From: Ilumatobacteraceae bacterium
GTDB taxonomy: Bacteria; Actinomycetota; Acidimicrobiia; Acidimicrobiales; Iamiaceae
DNA: 64,000 nt
Direction: 5' to 3'
Assembly: GCA_025463265.1 (NCBI GenBank)
Contig: JAOBWH010000132.1
Coordinates: forward strand, 16,298 to 80,297
The notes under the pieces were generated by a model. That model ran no database searches, had not been told where the DNA came from, and was given only the letters and a program-made list of their open reading frames with translations. This document shows, one piece after another, positions 1 through 7,677 of this stretch (the first letter of the stretch is position 1; the number at the start of each line of letters is the position of its first letter). Both the position numbers and the translations under genes were made by a program.

Positions 1-325
1 CTGCGCCGCAGTGGAAGGTCTGGGTGGCGGCGCCGAAGTCCACCGAGACCTCGTCGAAGACCGGGGCCGTCGCATCGGCGGGCAGGCCCCGACCCGGCGT
101 GTCGACGAAGAAGTCGAACAGCACGTCGCCCTTCTCGGGCGAGCGGGCGAGGAGGAAGCCGCCGCCCGCCAGGCTGGTGAAGCCCGGCTCGCAGACCGCC
201 GAGGCGAACCCGGCGGCGATGATGGCGTCGAACGCGTTCCCGCCCTGCTCGAGCGCGGAGGCGGCGGCGTCGGCCGCGCGGAGGTGACCGGCCGCGACGA
301 TCCCGTTGGTGGCGCGGCCGGTCAT
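1..325 (-). CDS. Gamma-glutamyltransferase, N-terminal part (runs off the window)
   Basis: Read on the minus strand from an ATG at 325, this open frame continues through the left edge of the window; 108 residues are visible. The start reads MTGRATNGIVAAGHLRAADA and continues with EQGGNAFDAIIAAGFASAVCEP and a glycine-rich loop. This is the N-terminal fold of the gamma-glutamyltransferase / Ntn-hydrolase family, whose members hydrolyse or transfer the gamma-glutamyl group of glutathione-like compounds or act on cephalosporin-type amides. The catalytic threonine lies outside the window, so activity cannot be judged. It starts 20 bp after the SGNH hydrolase stop and probably shares its transcript. 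A complete relative lies at 11200-12801, but the sequences differ enough that these are paralogues, not a recent copy. Confidence 0.8.
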   Translation of the reverse strand, partial: MTGRATNGIVAAGHLRAADAAASALEQGGNAFDAIIAAGFASAVCEPGFTSLAGGGFLLARSPEKGDVLFDFFVDTPGRGLPADATAPVFDEVSVDFGAATQTFHCGA

Positions 326-345
326 CGCCGGCGATGGTAAGCGGG

Positions 346-1221
346 TCAGGCCGTTACGACGGAGTTGATGACCCCGGCGACGACGTTGCCGGTGTTGGCC
401 ATGCCCTTGGCGTTGGGGTGCACCGGCGCGGCGTCGGTGGTGGGGACGATGGCCTCCACCCACTTGCTCGACGAGCACATGTCGTGGCCGATGCTGGACG
501 AGGCGGTGTCGATGTAGGTGGCCCCGTTGGCGACCGCCCGAGCCCGCAACATGGCGTTGAGGTTCTTGGCCACGCTTCGCAGGTAGGTGATGTCCGAGCC
601 CACGATCGGAACGGTGGGCCAGCAGCCGTTCCCGGTCTCGGGGATGATCGTCGGGTAGCCCACGACGAAGATCTCGGCGCTCGGCGCCCGCTTCTTGGCC
701 TCCACCAGGACCTGGTCGATCTTCGGGGCCGTCGCCGTGATCTTCTCGGCGAGCAGGTCCCGCCCACTCACGACGTAGTCCGGCTTGCAGCCCTTCGAGA
801 AGGGGTCGAGCGTGGCGCAGTTCTTCACGATGCTGCTGAAGCCGATGTCGTTGCCGCCGATCCCGATGGTCACGATCTTGGTGCTGGCGTTCAGGGCGTT
901 GAACTGCGGCAGGTTCGGCCCGGGCGTGACGCCCTGCTGGTTGGCGAAATCGGTGGTGGTGGCGCCCGAGCAGCTCACATCGACGAACCTGGACGCCTTG
1001 ATCTTGGGGGCGGCGATCCGCGGGTAGTTGCGGTTGGATCGCAGGCAGCCCAGCGGCGCCAGCGACTGGTCCAAGATGAGCGGGCCGGCCGTGTAGCTGT
1101 CGCCGAGCGCGACGTAGGTGTCGGGCACCACCGGCTCGCATGCCGTGAGCCCCGCCGAGGCGACCACCCCCACCATCGCCAGCGCTGCTGCGAGCCTCCG
1201 CGTGGACCGGATCTTGACCAT
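346..1221 (-). CDS. SGNH/GDSL-family lipoprotein hydrolase
   Basis: This 291-residue protein starts with a basic and hydrophobic signal ending in the lipobox LTAC (Cys28), so it should be an exported lipoprotein anchored outside the membrane. The SGNH blocks are clear: GDSY (Ser42 as nucleophile), GIGGND (Asn124 for the oxyanion hole) and VHPN near residue 267 (His268 as base, Asp about three residues earlier). Families of this kind hydrolyse ester bonds in lipids or carbohydrate esters; the substrate cannot be read from the sequence. Cysteines 59, 84, 135 and others may form disulfides, as in actinobacterial secreted SGNH lipases. Upstream, in 1222-1311, is a 13-bp inverted repeat separating it from the SDR gene. 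Confidence 0.88.
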   Translation of the reverse strand: MVKIRSTRRLAAALAMVGVVASAGLTACEPVVPDTYVALGDSYTAGPLILDQSLAPLGCLRSNRNYPRIAAPKIKASRFVDVSCSGATTTDFANQQGVTPGPNLPQFNALNASTKIVTIGIGGNDIGFSSIVKNCATLDPFSKGCKPDYVVSGRDLLAEKITATAPKIDQVLVEAKKRAPSAEIFVVGYPTIIPETGNGCWPTVPIVGSDITYLRSVAKNLNAMLRARAVANGATYIDTASSSIGHDMCSSSKWVEAIVPTTDAAPVHPNAKGMANTGNVVAGVINSVVTA

Positions 1222-1241
1222 GGTGCTCTCCCCCGAAACGC

Positions 1242-1281
1242 ACGTGACCGCGCCCGGACGGATATCCAGGCGCGGTCACGT
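1242..1281 (-). terminator. 13-bp inverted repeat between SDR and SGNH genes
   Basis: Arms 1242-1254 (ACGTGACCGCGCC) and 1269-1281 are perfectly complementary, with a 14-nt spacer. It lies after the SDR stop and 21 bp before the SGNH hydrolase start, both on the minus strand. There is no U-run. It could be a GC-rich terminator for the SDR transcript, or an operator for the hydrolase. Confidence 0.5.
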
Positions 1282-1311
1282 TACCCCTGGCGGGGTGCCA
1301 AGGTGGGTTGG

Positions 1312-2211
1312 TCAGCCGCCGAGGGCCTTGAGGGTGCCGGTGAGCTCCTCGGTGAGGTTGGCGGGCACGGTGTAGCCGTCCTCGTTGCGGATCTCGTCGA
1401 AGTGGTCGCGGATGTCTTCGACCGTGAGCGACTCGGTGTCGGTCCAGCCCTGGGTCACGCCGGTGAAGACGCGGGCCACGTGGCCGCCACCGCACGAGTA
1501 GACCTCGCCGGTGACCGGCACGTCCTCGTGGGCCAGCCAGGCCACGACGGGGGTGATGAACTCCGGGCCGAGCTTGTCGACGAGCGGGCCGAGCAGGTCC
1601 TCGGTCATGCGGGACTTGGCGACGGGGGCGATGGCGTTGGCCTTGATGTTGTTCTTGGCGCCCTCGACGGCGAGGACCCGGGTGAACCCGACGAGGCCGG
1701 CCTTGGCGGCGCCGTAGTTGGTCTGGCCGAAGTTGCCGAAGATGCCGGCGGCCGACGAGGTGTTGACGATGCGGCCGTAGTTCTGGTCGCGCATGTGCTG
1801 CCAGGCGGCGTGGGTCACGTAGAAGGCGCCCTTGAGGTGGACGTCGATCACCGGCTCGAGCAGCTCCGGGGTCATGTTCTTGAACGCTGCGTCGCGCAGG
1901 ATGCCGGCGTTGTTGATGACGATGTCGACCCGCTCGAACGAGTCGAGCGCGGTCTGGATGATGGCCTTGCCGCCCTCCGGCGTGGCGACGGAGTCGTAGT
2001 TGGCCACCGCCTCGCCGCCGGCCGCCTTGATCTCGTCGACCACCTGCTGGGCCGCGGTGTGCGAGCCGCCCTGGCCGTCGACCGAGCCGCCGAGGTCGTT
2101 GACCACGATCAGCGCGCCGCGCTTGGCGAGCTCGAGGGCGTGGGAGCGGCCCAGGCCGCCTCCAGCGCCGGTGATGACTGCGACCTTGCCGTCGTAACCG
2201 AGATCAGCCAT
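1312..2211 (-). CDS. SDR-family 3-hydroxyacyl-CoA dehydrogenase (MFE-2-like)
   Basis: This 299-residue short-chain dehydrogenase has the NAD(P)-binding motif TGAGGGLG (14-21), the NNAG motif (100-103) and the catalytic set Ser152/153, Tyr166 and Lys170 in NYGAAK. The stretch GRSHALELAKRGALIVVND and the long insertion GGSVDGQGG are typical of the dehydrogenase half of peroxisomal multifunctional enzyme type 2 (17-beta-HSD type 4), which oxidises (3R)-hydroxyacyl-CoA. The hydratase half is absent here but is encoded at 18697-19560. The best ribosome site is AGGAG, 11 nt before the ATG. A paralogue with the same signatures lies at 17790-18713. The specific substrate is unknown; the family assignment is firm, the acyl-CoA role is inferred. 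Confidence 0.87.
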   Translation of the reverse strand: MADLGYDGKVAVITGAGGGLGRSHALELAKRGALIVVNDLGGSVDGQGGSHTAAQQVVDEIKAAGGEAVANYDSVATPEGGKAIIQTALDSFERVDIVINNAGILRDAAFKNMTPELLEPVIDVHLKGAFYVTHAAWQHMRDQNYGRIVNTSSAAGIFGNFGQTNYGAAKAGLVGFTRVLAVEGAKNNIKANAIAPVAKSRMTEDLLGPLVDKLGPEFITPVVAWLAHEDVPVTGEVYSCGGGHVARVFTGVTQGWTDTESLTVEDIRDHFDEIRNEDGYTVPANLTEELTGTLKALGG

Positions 2212-2263
2212 GGGGTTGCGTGCTCCTGAAGAGGGGTCCGTGATGGGGCGTGGTCACGGTAGT

Positions 2264-2279
2264 GGGCACGGTCGTGCCC
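2264..2279 (-). terminator. Hairpin after the rml operon
   Basis: GGGCAC and GTGCCC arms with a GGTC loop lie 12 bp beyond the rmlD stop on the minus strand. No U-run follows, as is common for GC-rich actinobacterial terminators. Confidence 0.45.
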
Positions 2280-2291
2280 GTCGAAGCTGGC

Positions 2292-3146
2292 TCACCGGCT
2301 GCGCAGGTCCTCGACGAGGGCCCTCAGCTGGTCACGGTGGTGGGGCAGGCCGCCGCCACCGTCCTCCCGCAGGTGACGGGTGTCGAGCACGCCGTTGCGG
2401 GGGCGGGGCGCCACCCGCTCGGGGAGGTCGGCCGCGGTGATCGGCTGGACCCGCCGGGGGTCGTCGCCCGCGGCGACGAGGACCTCGCGGGCCAGCTCGT
2501 GGGCCGACGACGGTCCCTCGTTCACGGCGTGCCAGGTGCCGGACCGCCGCTCGGTGCCGAGGCGGAGCAGGACCGGGGCGAGGTCGTCGACCAGGGTGGG
2601 TTGGGCGATCTCGTCGGTCACGAACCGCAGCGGGCCGGGACGCGACGCGGCGTCGAGGATGGCAGCCACCAGGTTGGGCCGCTGGCGCGACACCAGCCAC
2701 GCGGTGCGGACCACCGTGGCGAGGTCGCCGGCCACCAGCTCCCCGTCGCGCTTGCTCCGGCCGTAGGCGGAGCGAGCGCTCGTGGGGTCCGTCTCCTGCG
2801 CCGGACGGTCCGCCTCACCGTCGAAGACGTGGTTGGTCGAGACGTACACGAGGTGGGCACCGGCCCGGCGGGCCGCGTCGGCCACCAGCACGGTCACGGC
2901 GACGTTGAGCACCTGGGCGGTGCCCGGATCGCGTTCGCAGCCGTCGACGTCGGTCCAGCCGGCTGCGTGCACCACCAGGTCGGGGGCCCAGGCCCGGAGC
3001 CGGGTGTCCACGGTGCTCCGGTCGGTGAGGTCGCACGGCTCGGCCTCGGTGCGGGCCAGACCCAGGACCTCGTGGCCGTCGGCGCGGGCGGCAGCGGTGA
3101 CCGCTCGCCCGAGCTGGCCGGTGCTGCCCGTCACGGCGATCCGCAT
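2292..3146 (-). CDS. rmlD: dTDP-4-dehydrorhamnose reductase
   Basis: RmlD reduces dTDP-4-keto-L-rhamnose to dTDP-L-rhamnose with NAD(P)H, the last step of the pathway. The 284-residue product has GSTGQLG (7-13) for cofactor binding, AGWTDVDGCE as in RmlD proteins, and the catalytic Tyr128/Lys132 pair (YGRSK). I start it at the ATG ending at 3146, where it overlaps the rmlB stop by one base (TGATG), implying translational coupling; the longer reading frame upstream is just a shadow of rmlB. It is the third gene of rmlC-rmlB-rmlD. No rmlA (nucleotidyltransferase) is present in the window, so it must lie elsewhere. Confidence 0.93.
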   Translation of the reverse strand: MRIAVTGSTGQLGRAVTAAARADGHEVLGLARTEAEPCDLTDRSTVDTRLRAWAPDLVVHAAGWTDVDGCERDPGTAQVLNVAVTVLVADAARRAGAHLVYVSTNHVFDGEADRPAQETDPTSARSAYGRSKRDGELVAGDLATVVRTAWLVSRQRPNLVAAILDAASRPGPLRFVTDEIAQPTLVDDLAPVLLRLGTERRSGTWHAVNEGPSSAHELAREVLVAAGDDPRRVQPITAADLPERVAPRPRNGVLDTRHLREDGGGGLPHHRDQLRALVEDLRSR

Positions 3147-4114
3147 CAGCGGTTCCGCACCTGGGGCAGCAGCGGCTCCCACCAGTCCCGGTGGTCGGCG
3201 TACCAGCGGACGGTCTCGTCCATGGCGCGCTCGAAGTCCCGCGGGGCCACCTCGCCCAGCGCTTCGATCTTGTCGGTGGCGACGGCGTAGCGCCGGTCGT
3301 GCAGCGGCCGGTCCTCGACCCTCTCCAACCGGGCGTCGTCCGCGCCGATGGCCTGGATGATCAGGGCGGCGATCTCCAGGTTGGTGCGCTCGTTGTGGCC
3401 GGCGATGTTGTAGATCTCGCCGGGCGCGCCGCGGTCGAGCAGGACATCGAGCCAGGCGCAGTTGTCGTCCACGTGCAGCCAGTCGCGGCGCTGGAGCCCG
3501 TCGCCGTAGACGGGTGCCGGGAGCCCGCCCAGGATCCGGCTGGCGAAGAACGGGATCAGCTTCTCGGGGAACTGCCACGGCCCGTACTGGTTCGTGGAGC
3601 GGGCGATGATCACCGGCAGCCCGTGGTCGCGGTGGTGCGCGAGGGCGATGTCGTCGCCGCGCGCCTTCGACCGGGCGTAGGGGGACGTGGGCTGCAGCGG
3701 CGCCGTCTCGTCGAACGCGCCGCGCTCGATGGGCCCGTACACCTCATCGGTGGAGACGTGGACGAACCGCTCGACGCCGGCGCGGACCGCACCCTCGCAG
3801 AGGACCGCGGTGCCGTGCTCGTTGGTGCGCACGAACGGTGCCGGGTCGATGATCGAGCGGTCGACGTGGGTCTCCGCGGCGAAGTGCACCACGACCTCGT
3901 GCCCGCTGAGCGCGGCATCGACGTCGGCGGCCTCGGCCACGTCGCCGTGGACGAACGTGAGCCGGGGGTCGTCGGCCACCGGTGCCAGCCGATCGGTGCT
4001 CCCGGCGTAGGTCAGGGCGTCGAGGACGGTCACGTGGTGGTCGCTGCTGGCCAGGAGGCGGCGCACGTAGGCGGAGCCGATGAACCCTGCACCGCCGGTG
4101 ACCAGGTACCTCAC
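3146..4114 (-). CDS. rmlB: dTDP-glucose 4,6-dehydratase
   Basis: RmlB converts dTDP-glucose to dTDP-4-keto-6-deoxyglucose using a tightly held NAD+. In the 322-residue product I see the Rossmann motif GGAGFIGS (7-14), the catalytic TDE triad (122-124, in STDEVYG) and Tyr146/Lys150 in YARSK, plus RSTNQYGPWQFPEKLIP that is typical of this enzyme. The start is a GTG at 4114 that overlaps the rmlC stop (GTGA), so the pair is coupled. Length agrees with the family (about 320-355 residues). With rmlC and rmlD it supplies L-rhamnose for cell-wall or surface polysaccharide. Confidence 0.94.
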   Translation of the reverse strand: MRYLVTGGAGFIGSAYVRRLLASSDHHVTVLDALTYAGSTDRLAPVADDPRLTFVHGDVAEAADVDAALSGHEVVVHFAAETHVDRSIIDPAPFVRTNEHGTAVLCEGAVRAGVERFVHVSTDEVYGPIERGAFDETAPLQPTSPYARSKARGDDIALAHHRDHGLPVIIARSTNQYGPWQFPEKLIPFFASRILGGLPAPVYGDGLQRRDWLHVDDNCAWLDVLLDRGAPGEIYNIAGHNERTNLEIAALIIQAIGADDARLERVEDRPLHDRRYAVATDKIEALGEVAPRDFERAMDETVRWYADHRDWWEPLLPQVRNR

Positions 4115-4698
4115 GGCGCGACCGGGAACTGCGGCCAGTGGCCAGCCGGGATGGCGGCCCGGCGGGGGAGGGCCTGGTCTCGCTCGGACAGCACCGGATC
4201 GGCGACCCCCCAGTCCGCACCGACCTCCGGGTCGTCCCACGCCACGCCCAGCTCGTCGGCGGGGTCGTAGGTGGCGTCGACCAGGTACGTCAGGCTGAGG
4301 TCGCTGAGCGCGGCGAACCCGTGGGCGACCCCCGGCGGGATGAACAGCCCGTGGTGGTTGTGGTCGCCGCCCGCCACCTCGCCGAGCTCGACCGTGGCGG
4401 TGGCGCCCTCGGTGGGGCTGCCGGTCCGCAGGTCGTGGAGCACGGCGCGGGCATGGCCCCGGACCACGTACCAGTAGTCGGCCTGGTGCCGGTGGTAGTG
4501 CAGGCCGACGACGCTCCCGGCCCGGCGCTCGGCGTGGTTGCCCTGCACCATCGGCGCCTGGCCGGGGAACCACTCGGCCCGGTAGGTCTCGACGAAGCGG
4601 CCGCGCTCGTCGGCGTGGATCGTCGGGCGGGCGACCACCACGCCCGCGATGGTGGCGTGCGGCTCGAGCACGGCGCCCGTGGTGCTGGTGGTGGTCAC
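4111..4698 (-). CDS. rmlC: dTDP-4-dehydrorhamnose 3,5-epimerase
   Basis: RmlC epimerises C3 and C5 of dTDP-4-keto-6-deoxyglucose. The 195-residue cupin carries the catalytic histidine in the GLHYH segment (His67), the DERGRF motif near residue 30, and the FIPPGVAHGF block that packs the active site. It is the first gene of the rml operon; the stop overlaps the GTG start of rmlB. The upstream 34-bp gap to the acyl-CoA synthetase stop, on the same strand, shows no obvious promoter, so the operon could be read through from fadD. Confidence 0.92.
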   Translation of the reverse strand: MTTTSTTGAVLEPHATIAGVVVARPTIHADERGRFVETYRAEWFPGQAPMVQGNHAERRAGSVVGLHYHRHQADYWYVVRGHARAVLHDLRTGSPTEGATATVELGEVAGGDHNHHGLFIPPGVAHGFAALSDLSLTYLVDATYDPADELGVAWDDPEVGADWGVADPVLSERDQALPRRAAIPAGHWPQFPVAP

Positions 4699-4732
4699 GG
4701 CGCCCTCCTCGTCCGCAGTCCCGTCGGTTCGA

Positions 4733-6355
4733 TCACTCGTCGGTGATGCCGAGCTGGTCCTTGGCGTACTGCTTGAGCCGCTTGTAGTCGACCTTCCCGT
4801 TGGGGGCCCGGCCGATGGTGTCGATGGCCAGGGCCCGCTTGGGCGCCTTGTACGCCGCCAGCTTGCCCTTCACGTGGGCGACGAGGGCGGCCTCGTCCAG
4901 CTCGGCGTCGGGGGCCAGCTCGACGACGGCGGTGATGGCCTCGCCGAACTTCTCGTCGGGCACGCCGACGGCGACGGCGTCGCGGACGGAGTCGTGGGTC
5001 TTGAGGACCTCCTCGACCTCCTCCGGGAAGACCTTCTCACCACCGGTGTTGATGCACACCGAACCCCGGCCGAGCAGCGTGATGGAGCCGTCCTCCTCGA
5101 CCGTGGCGAAGTCGCCCGGGATCGAGTACCGCTTGCCGTCGACCTCGAAGAACGTGGCCGCGGTCTTCTCGGGGTCCTTGTAGTACCCGATGGGCTGGTG
5201 GCCGCCCACGGCGACCCGGCCGATCTCACCGGAGCCGGGCACGACCTCGCGGAGGTCCTCGGTGAAGACCTTGGTGTTGGGGCCCTGCGTGAACTTGGCG
5301 GTGTCGGGATCGACCCCCGCCGCCGACACCGACTGGCCCATGCCGACGGCCTCCGACGAGCTGAACGCGTCGACGATCATGGCGTGGGGCAGGTGTTCGA
5401 TGAGGCGCTGCTTCGACGGCTCCGAGAACATCACACCCGACGACGTGAACAAGTACAGGCTGGAGAGGTCCCAGCGGTCCGGGTTGGCGTCGAGGCTGCG
5501 GAGCATCGGCTTGGCGAAGGCATCGCCGACGATGGCCGTGGTGTTGGCCTTGTGCTTCTCGATCGTGTCGAACAGCTCCTCGATGTCGAGGTTGCGGCCC
5601 TCGAGGGTGACCACGCACCCGCCGCCGGAGAGGGCGATCAGCTGGGTCATGCAGCCGGTGCCGTGCATCAGGGGGCAGGCCGGGACGCTCACGAGACCCG
5701 GTCCGTTCACGAGCTCGGCCGGCACCGAGTAGTCGACCGGGTCCTCGCCGTAGCGGGGGTTGGTGCCCAGGGCGATGATGTTGCGGATGTGGTCGTCCTG
5801 GCGCCACATGACGCCCTTCGGCATGCCGGTGGTGCCACCCGTGTAGAGCATGTAGAGGTGGTCGCCGCTGCGGCCCCACGGCGCCTCGACCCGCTCGGGG
5901 TGGGCGGTGGCGACCGGTTCGTAGGGGGTGGCCCACCCGGGGCACGGACCGGTGCCATCGTCGACCCACAGCCAGGTCCGGACGTCGGGAACCCGGTCGA
6001 GGATGCGCTCGATGGTGCCGGTGAACGAGCCGTGGAACACCACGGCCACCGCATCGGCGTTGGTCCACAGGTACACCAGCTCGTCGTCCGCGTAGCGGTA
6101 GTTGGTGTTGACCGGGACGAGGCCGGCCTTCCACGCGCCGTACATCGACTCCAGGTACTCGGGGCAGTTGTAGAGATACTGGGCGACCTTGTCCTGCTCC
6201 TGGGCGCCCGCCTCCAGCAGGTGGTGGGCGACGCCGTTGGCCCGCTGGTCGAAGTCGCGCCACGTGAGGGTGCGGTCCCCCTGGATCTGCGCCGGTGCAT
6301 CCGGGATCTGGGCGGCGATGACCTCCCAGATCTCTGCGTAGTTCCATCCAGCCAT
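4733..6355 (-). CDS. Acyl-CoA synthetase (AMP-forming)
   Basis: This 540-residue protein belongs to the ANL adenylate-forming family and should activate a carboxylic acid to its CoA thioester through an acyl-AMP. It has the phosphate-binding loop YTGGTTGMPKG near residue 170, FSSSEAVGMG in the middle, GRGSVCINTGGEKVFPEEVE as hinge region, and the C-terminal catalytic Lys521 in PNGKVDYK. It resembles the FadD3-like acyl-CoA synthetases of actinobacteria that activate steroid-derived or fatty acids; the actual substrate is not deducible. The ribosome site AGGGG lies 6 nt before the ATG. It is divergent from the acyl-CoA dehydrogenase at 6449, with a 93-bp shared promoter region. Confidence 0.9.
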   Translation of the reverse strand: MAGWNYAEIWEVIAAQIPDAPAQIQGDRTLTWRDFDQRANGVAHHLLEAGAQEQDKVAQYLYNCPEYLESMYGAWKAGLVPVNTNYRYADDELVYLWTNADAVAVVFHGSFTGTIERILDRVPDVRTWLWVDDGTGPCPGWATPYEPVATAHPERVEAPWGRSGDHLYMLYTGGTTGMPKGVMWRQDDHIRNIIALGTNPRYGEDPVDYSVPAELVNGPGLVSVPACPLMHGTGCMTQLIALSGGGCVVTLEGRNLDIEELFDTIEKHKANTTAIVGDAFAKPMLRSLDANPDRWDLSSLYLFTSSGVMFSEPSKQRLIEHLPHAMIVDAFSSSEAVGMGQSVSAAGVDPDTAKFTQGPNTKVFTEDLREVVPGSGEIGRVAVGGHQPIGYYKDPEKTAATFFEVDGKRYSIPGDFATVEEDGSITLLGRGSVCINTGGEKVFPEEVEEVLKTHDSVRDAVAVGVPDEKFGEAITAVVELAPDAELDEAALVAHVKGKLAAYKAPKRALAIDTIGRAPNGKVDYKRLKQYAKDQLGITDE

Positions 6356-6434
6356 GTCGTCCCCTGTGCTGCGTCGGTCGGCAGCCGAGCATAGGACGGG
6401 CGCCGCTGGGGACGATCCGGTGCCGTCGCAGGGG

Positions 6435-6440
6435 TACGGT
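6435..6440 (+). promoter_or_regulatory. -10 box, leaderless type
   Basis: TACGGT lies 8 nt before the GTG at 6449, the distance expected when transcription starts at or next to the start codon. Confidence 0.5.
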
Positions 6441-6448
6441 CACCGGTC

Positions 6449-7606
6449 GTGGACTTCGAGCTGCCGGCCGACGACGACCCGCGACGCGTGGCGGTGCGCG
6501 ACTGGCTGGCCGACCACCCGAGCCCGAGCGGGGCGGATCTCGCCGCCGCCGGGTACGTGTCGCCCCACTGGCCCGAACCGTGGGGCCTGGGCGCCGACCC
6601 GATCCACCAGCTGATCATCGACGACGAGCTGCGGGCCGCCGGGGCCAAGCGGCCGAACAACCCGATCGGCATCGGCTGGGCCGGGCCGACGCTGATCCAC
6701 GCCGGCACCCCCGAGCAGCAGGCCCGCTACCTGCCGAAGCTGCTGTCGGGCGAGGAGATCTGGTGCCAGCTCTTCAGCGAGCCCGAGGCCGGCAGCGACC
6801 TGGCGTCGCTCGCCACCCGGGCCGAGGCCGACGGCGATGAGTGGGTCATCAACGGGTCGAAGATCTGGACCTCGCTCGCCCAGTTCGCCACCTACGGCAT
6901 CCTCATCGCCCGCACCGACCCCGATGTGTCGAAGCACCAGGGCATCTCGTACTTCGTGTGCCCCATGGACCTGCCCGGCATCGAGATCCGGCCGATCATC
7001 GAGATGACGGGCGGGCACACGTTCAACGAGGTGTTCCTGACCGATGTCCGCCTCCCCGCGGACTCGCTGGTCGGCGACGTGAACAACGGCTGGTCGCTCG
7101 CCAAGGTCACCCTGGGCAACGAACGGGTGTCGCTCTCCTCCGGCGGGGCGCTGTGGGGGATGGGACCCAACGGCGCCGACCTGCTGGACCTGGTCCGGGC
7201 TGCGGGAGGCACCACCGACCCCCTGCTGCGCCAGCGCCTCGCCCGGCTCCACACCACCGAGGAGATCCTGCGTCTCATCCGGCTTCGAACCGTCTCGGCT
7301 CTCGTCCGCGGCTCCTCGCCCGGACCGGAGGCGTCGATCCGCAAGGTGATGGCCGACGAGCACGGTCAGGCGATCATGGAGCTGGCCAAGGATCTGGCGG
7401 GGGCGGGCGGCATGCTCAGCGACACCGGCCCCCTCGGTGCGCCGCCCGACGTGTGGAGCTACGGCTTCTTGTTCGCCCCGGCCCTCACGGTCGGCGGCGG
7501 CACGGGCGATGTCCAGCGCAACATCCTCGCCGAGCGCGTGCTCGGCCTCCCGCACGACCTCGACGTCACCGCCAACCAGACCTGGTCCGAGTCCCGCAGG
7601 CCCTGA
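6449..7606 (+). CDS. Acyl-CoA dehydrogenase
   Basis: The 385-residue flavoprotein has the FAD/substrate motif EPEAGSD (111-117), WTSLAQFA, and the C-terminal block GGGTGDVQRNILAERVLGLP (from 349). The family introduces a trans-2 double bond into acyl-CoA. In medium-chain type enzymes the catalytic glutamate sits in the EGT segment aligned here to Gly350, so this protein would need a base elsewhere, as in the long-chain/isovaleryl branch, or a partner subunit as in the heterotetrameric FadE pairs of mycobacteria. No second ACAD gene is adjacent. The GTG start is supported by a leaderless -10 box. It is divergent from the acyl-CoA synthetase, suggesting a shared substrate pathway. Confidence 0.9.
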   Translation: MDFELPADDDPRRVAVRDWLADHPSPSGADLAAAGYVSPHWPEPWGLGADPIHQLIIDDELRAAGAKRPNNPIGIGWAGPTLIHAGTPEQQARYLPKLLSGEEIWCQLFSEPEAGSDLASLATRAEADGDEWVINGSKIWTSLAQFATYGILIARTDPDVSKHQGISYFVCPMDLPGIEIRPIIEMTGGHTFNEVFLTDVRLPADSLVGDVNNGWSLAKVTLGNERVSLSSGGALWGMGPNGADLLDLVRAAGGTTDPLLRQRLARLHTTEEILRLIRLRTVSALVRGSSPGPEASIRKVMADEHGQAIMELAKDLAGAGGMLSDTGPLGAPPDVWSYGFLFAPALTVGGGTGDVQRNILAERVLGLPHDLDVTANQTWSESRRP

Positions 7607-7677
7607 CGGACCCCCGGTGCCGGCGGTCGGTCTGCGACCACGAACACGGACGGGTCGACGGTGGACCGGGGCGGGGT

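Noticed and set aside
334..2229. A 631-codon plus-strand frame opposite the SGNH hydrolase and SDR
   Set aside because: No recognisable domain and biased composition; two complete genes occupy the minus strand.
4649..6394. A 581-codon plus-strand frame opposite the acyl-CoA synthetase
   Set aside because: Same GC-driven shadow; the minus strand carries all ANL motifs.
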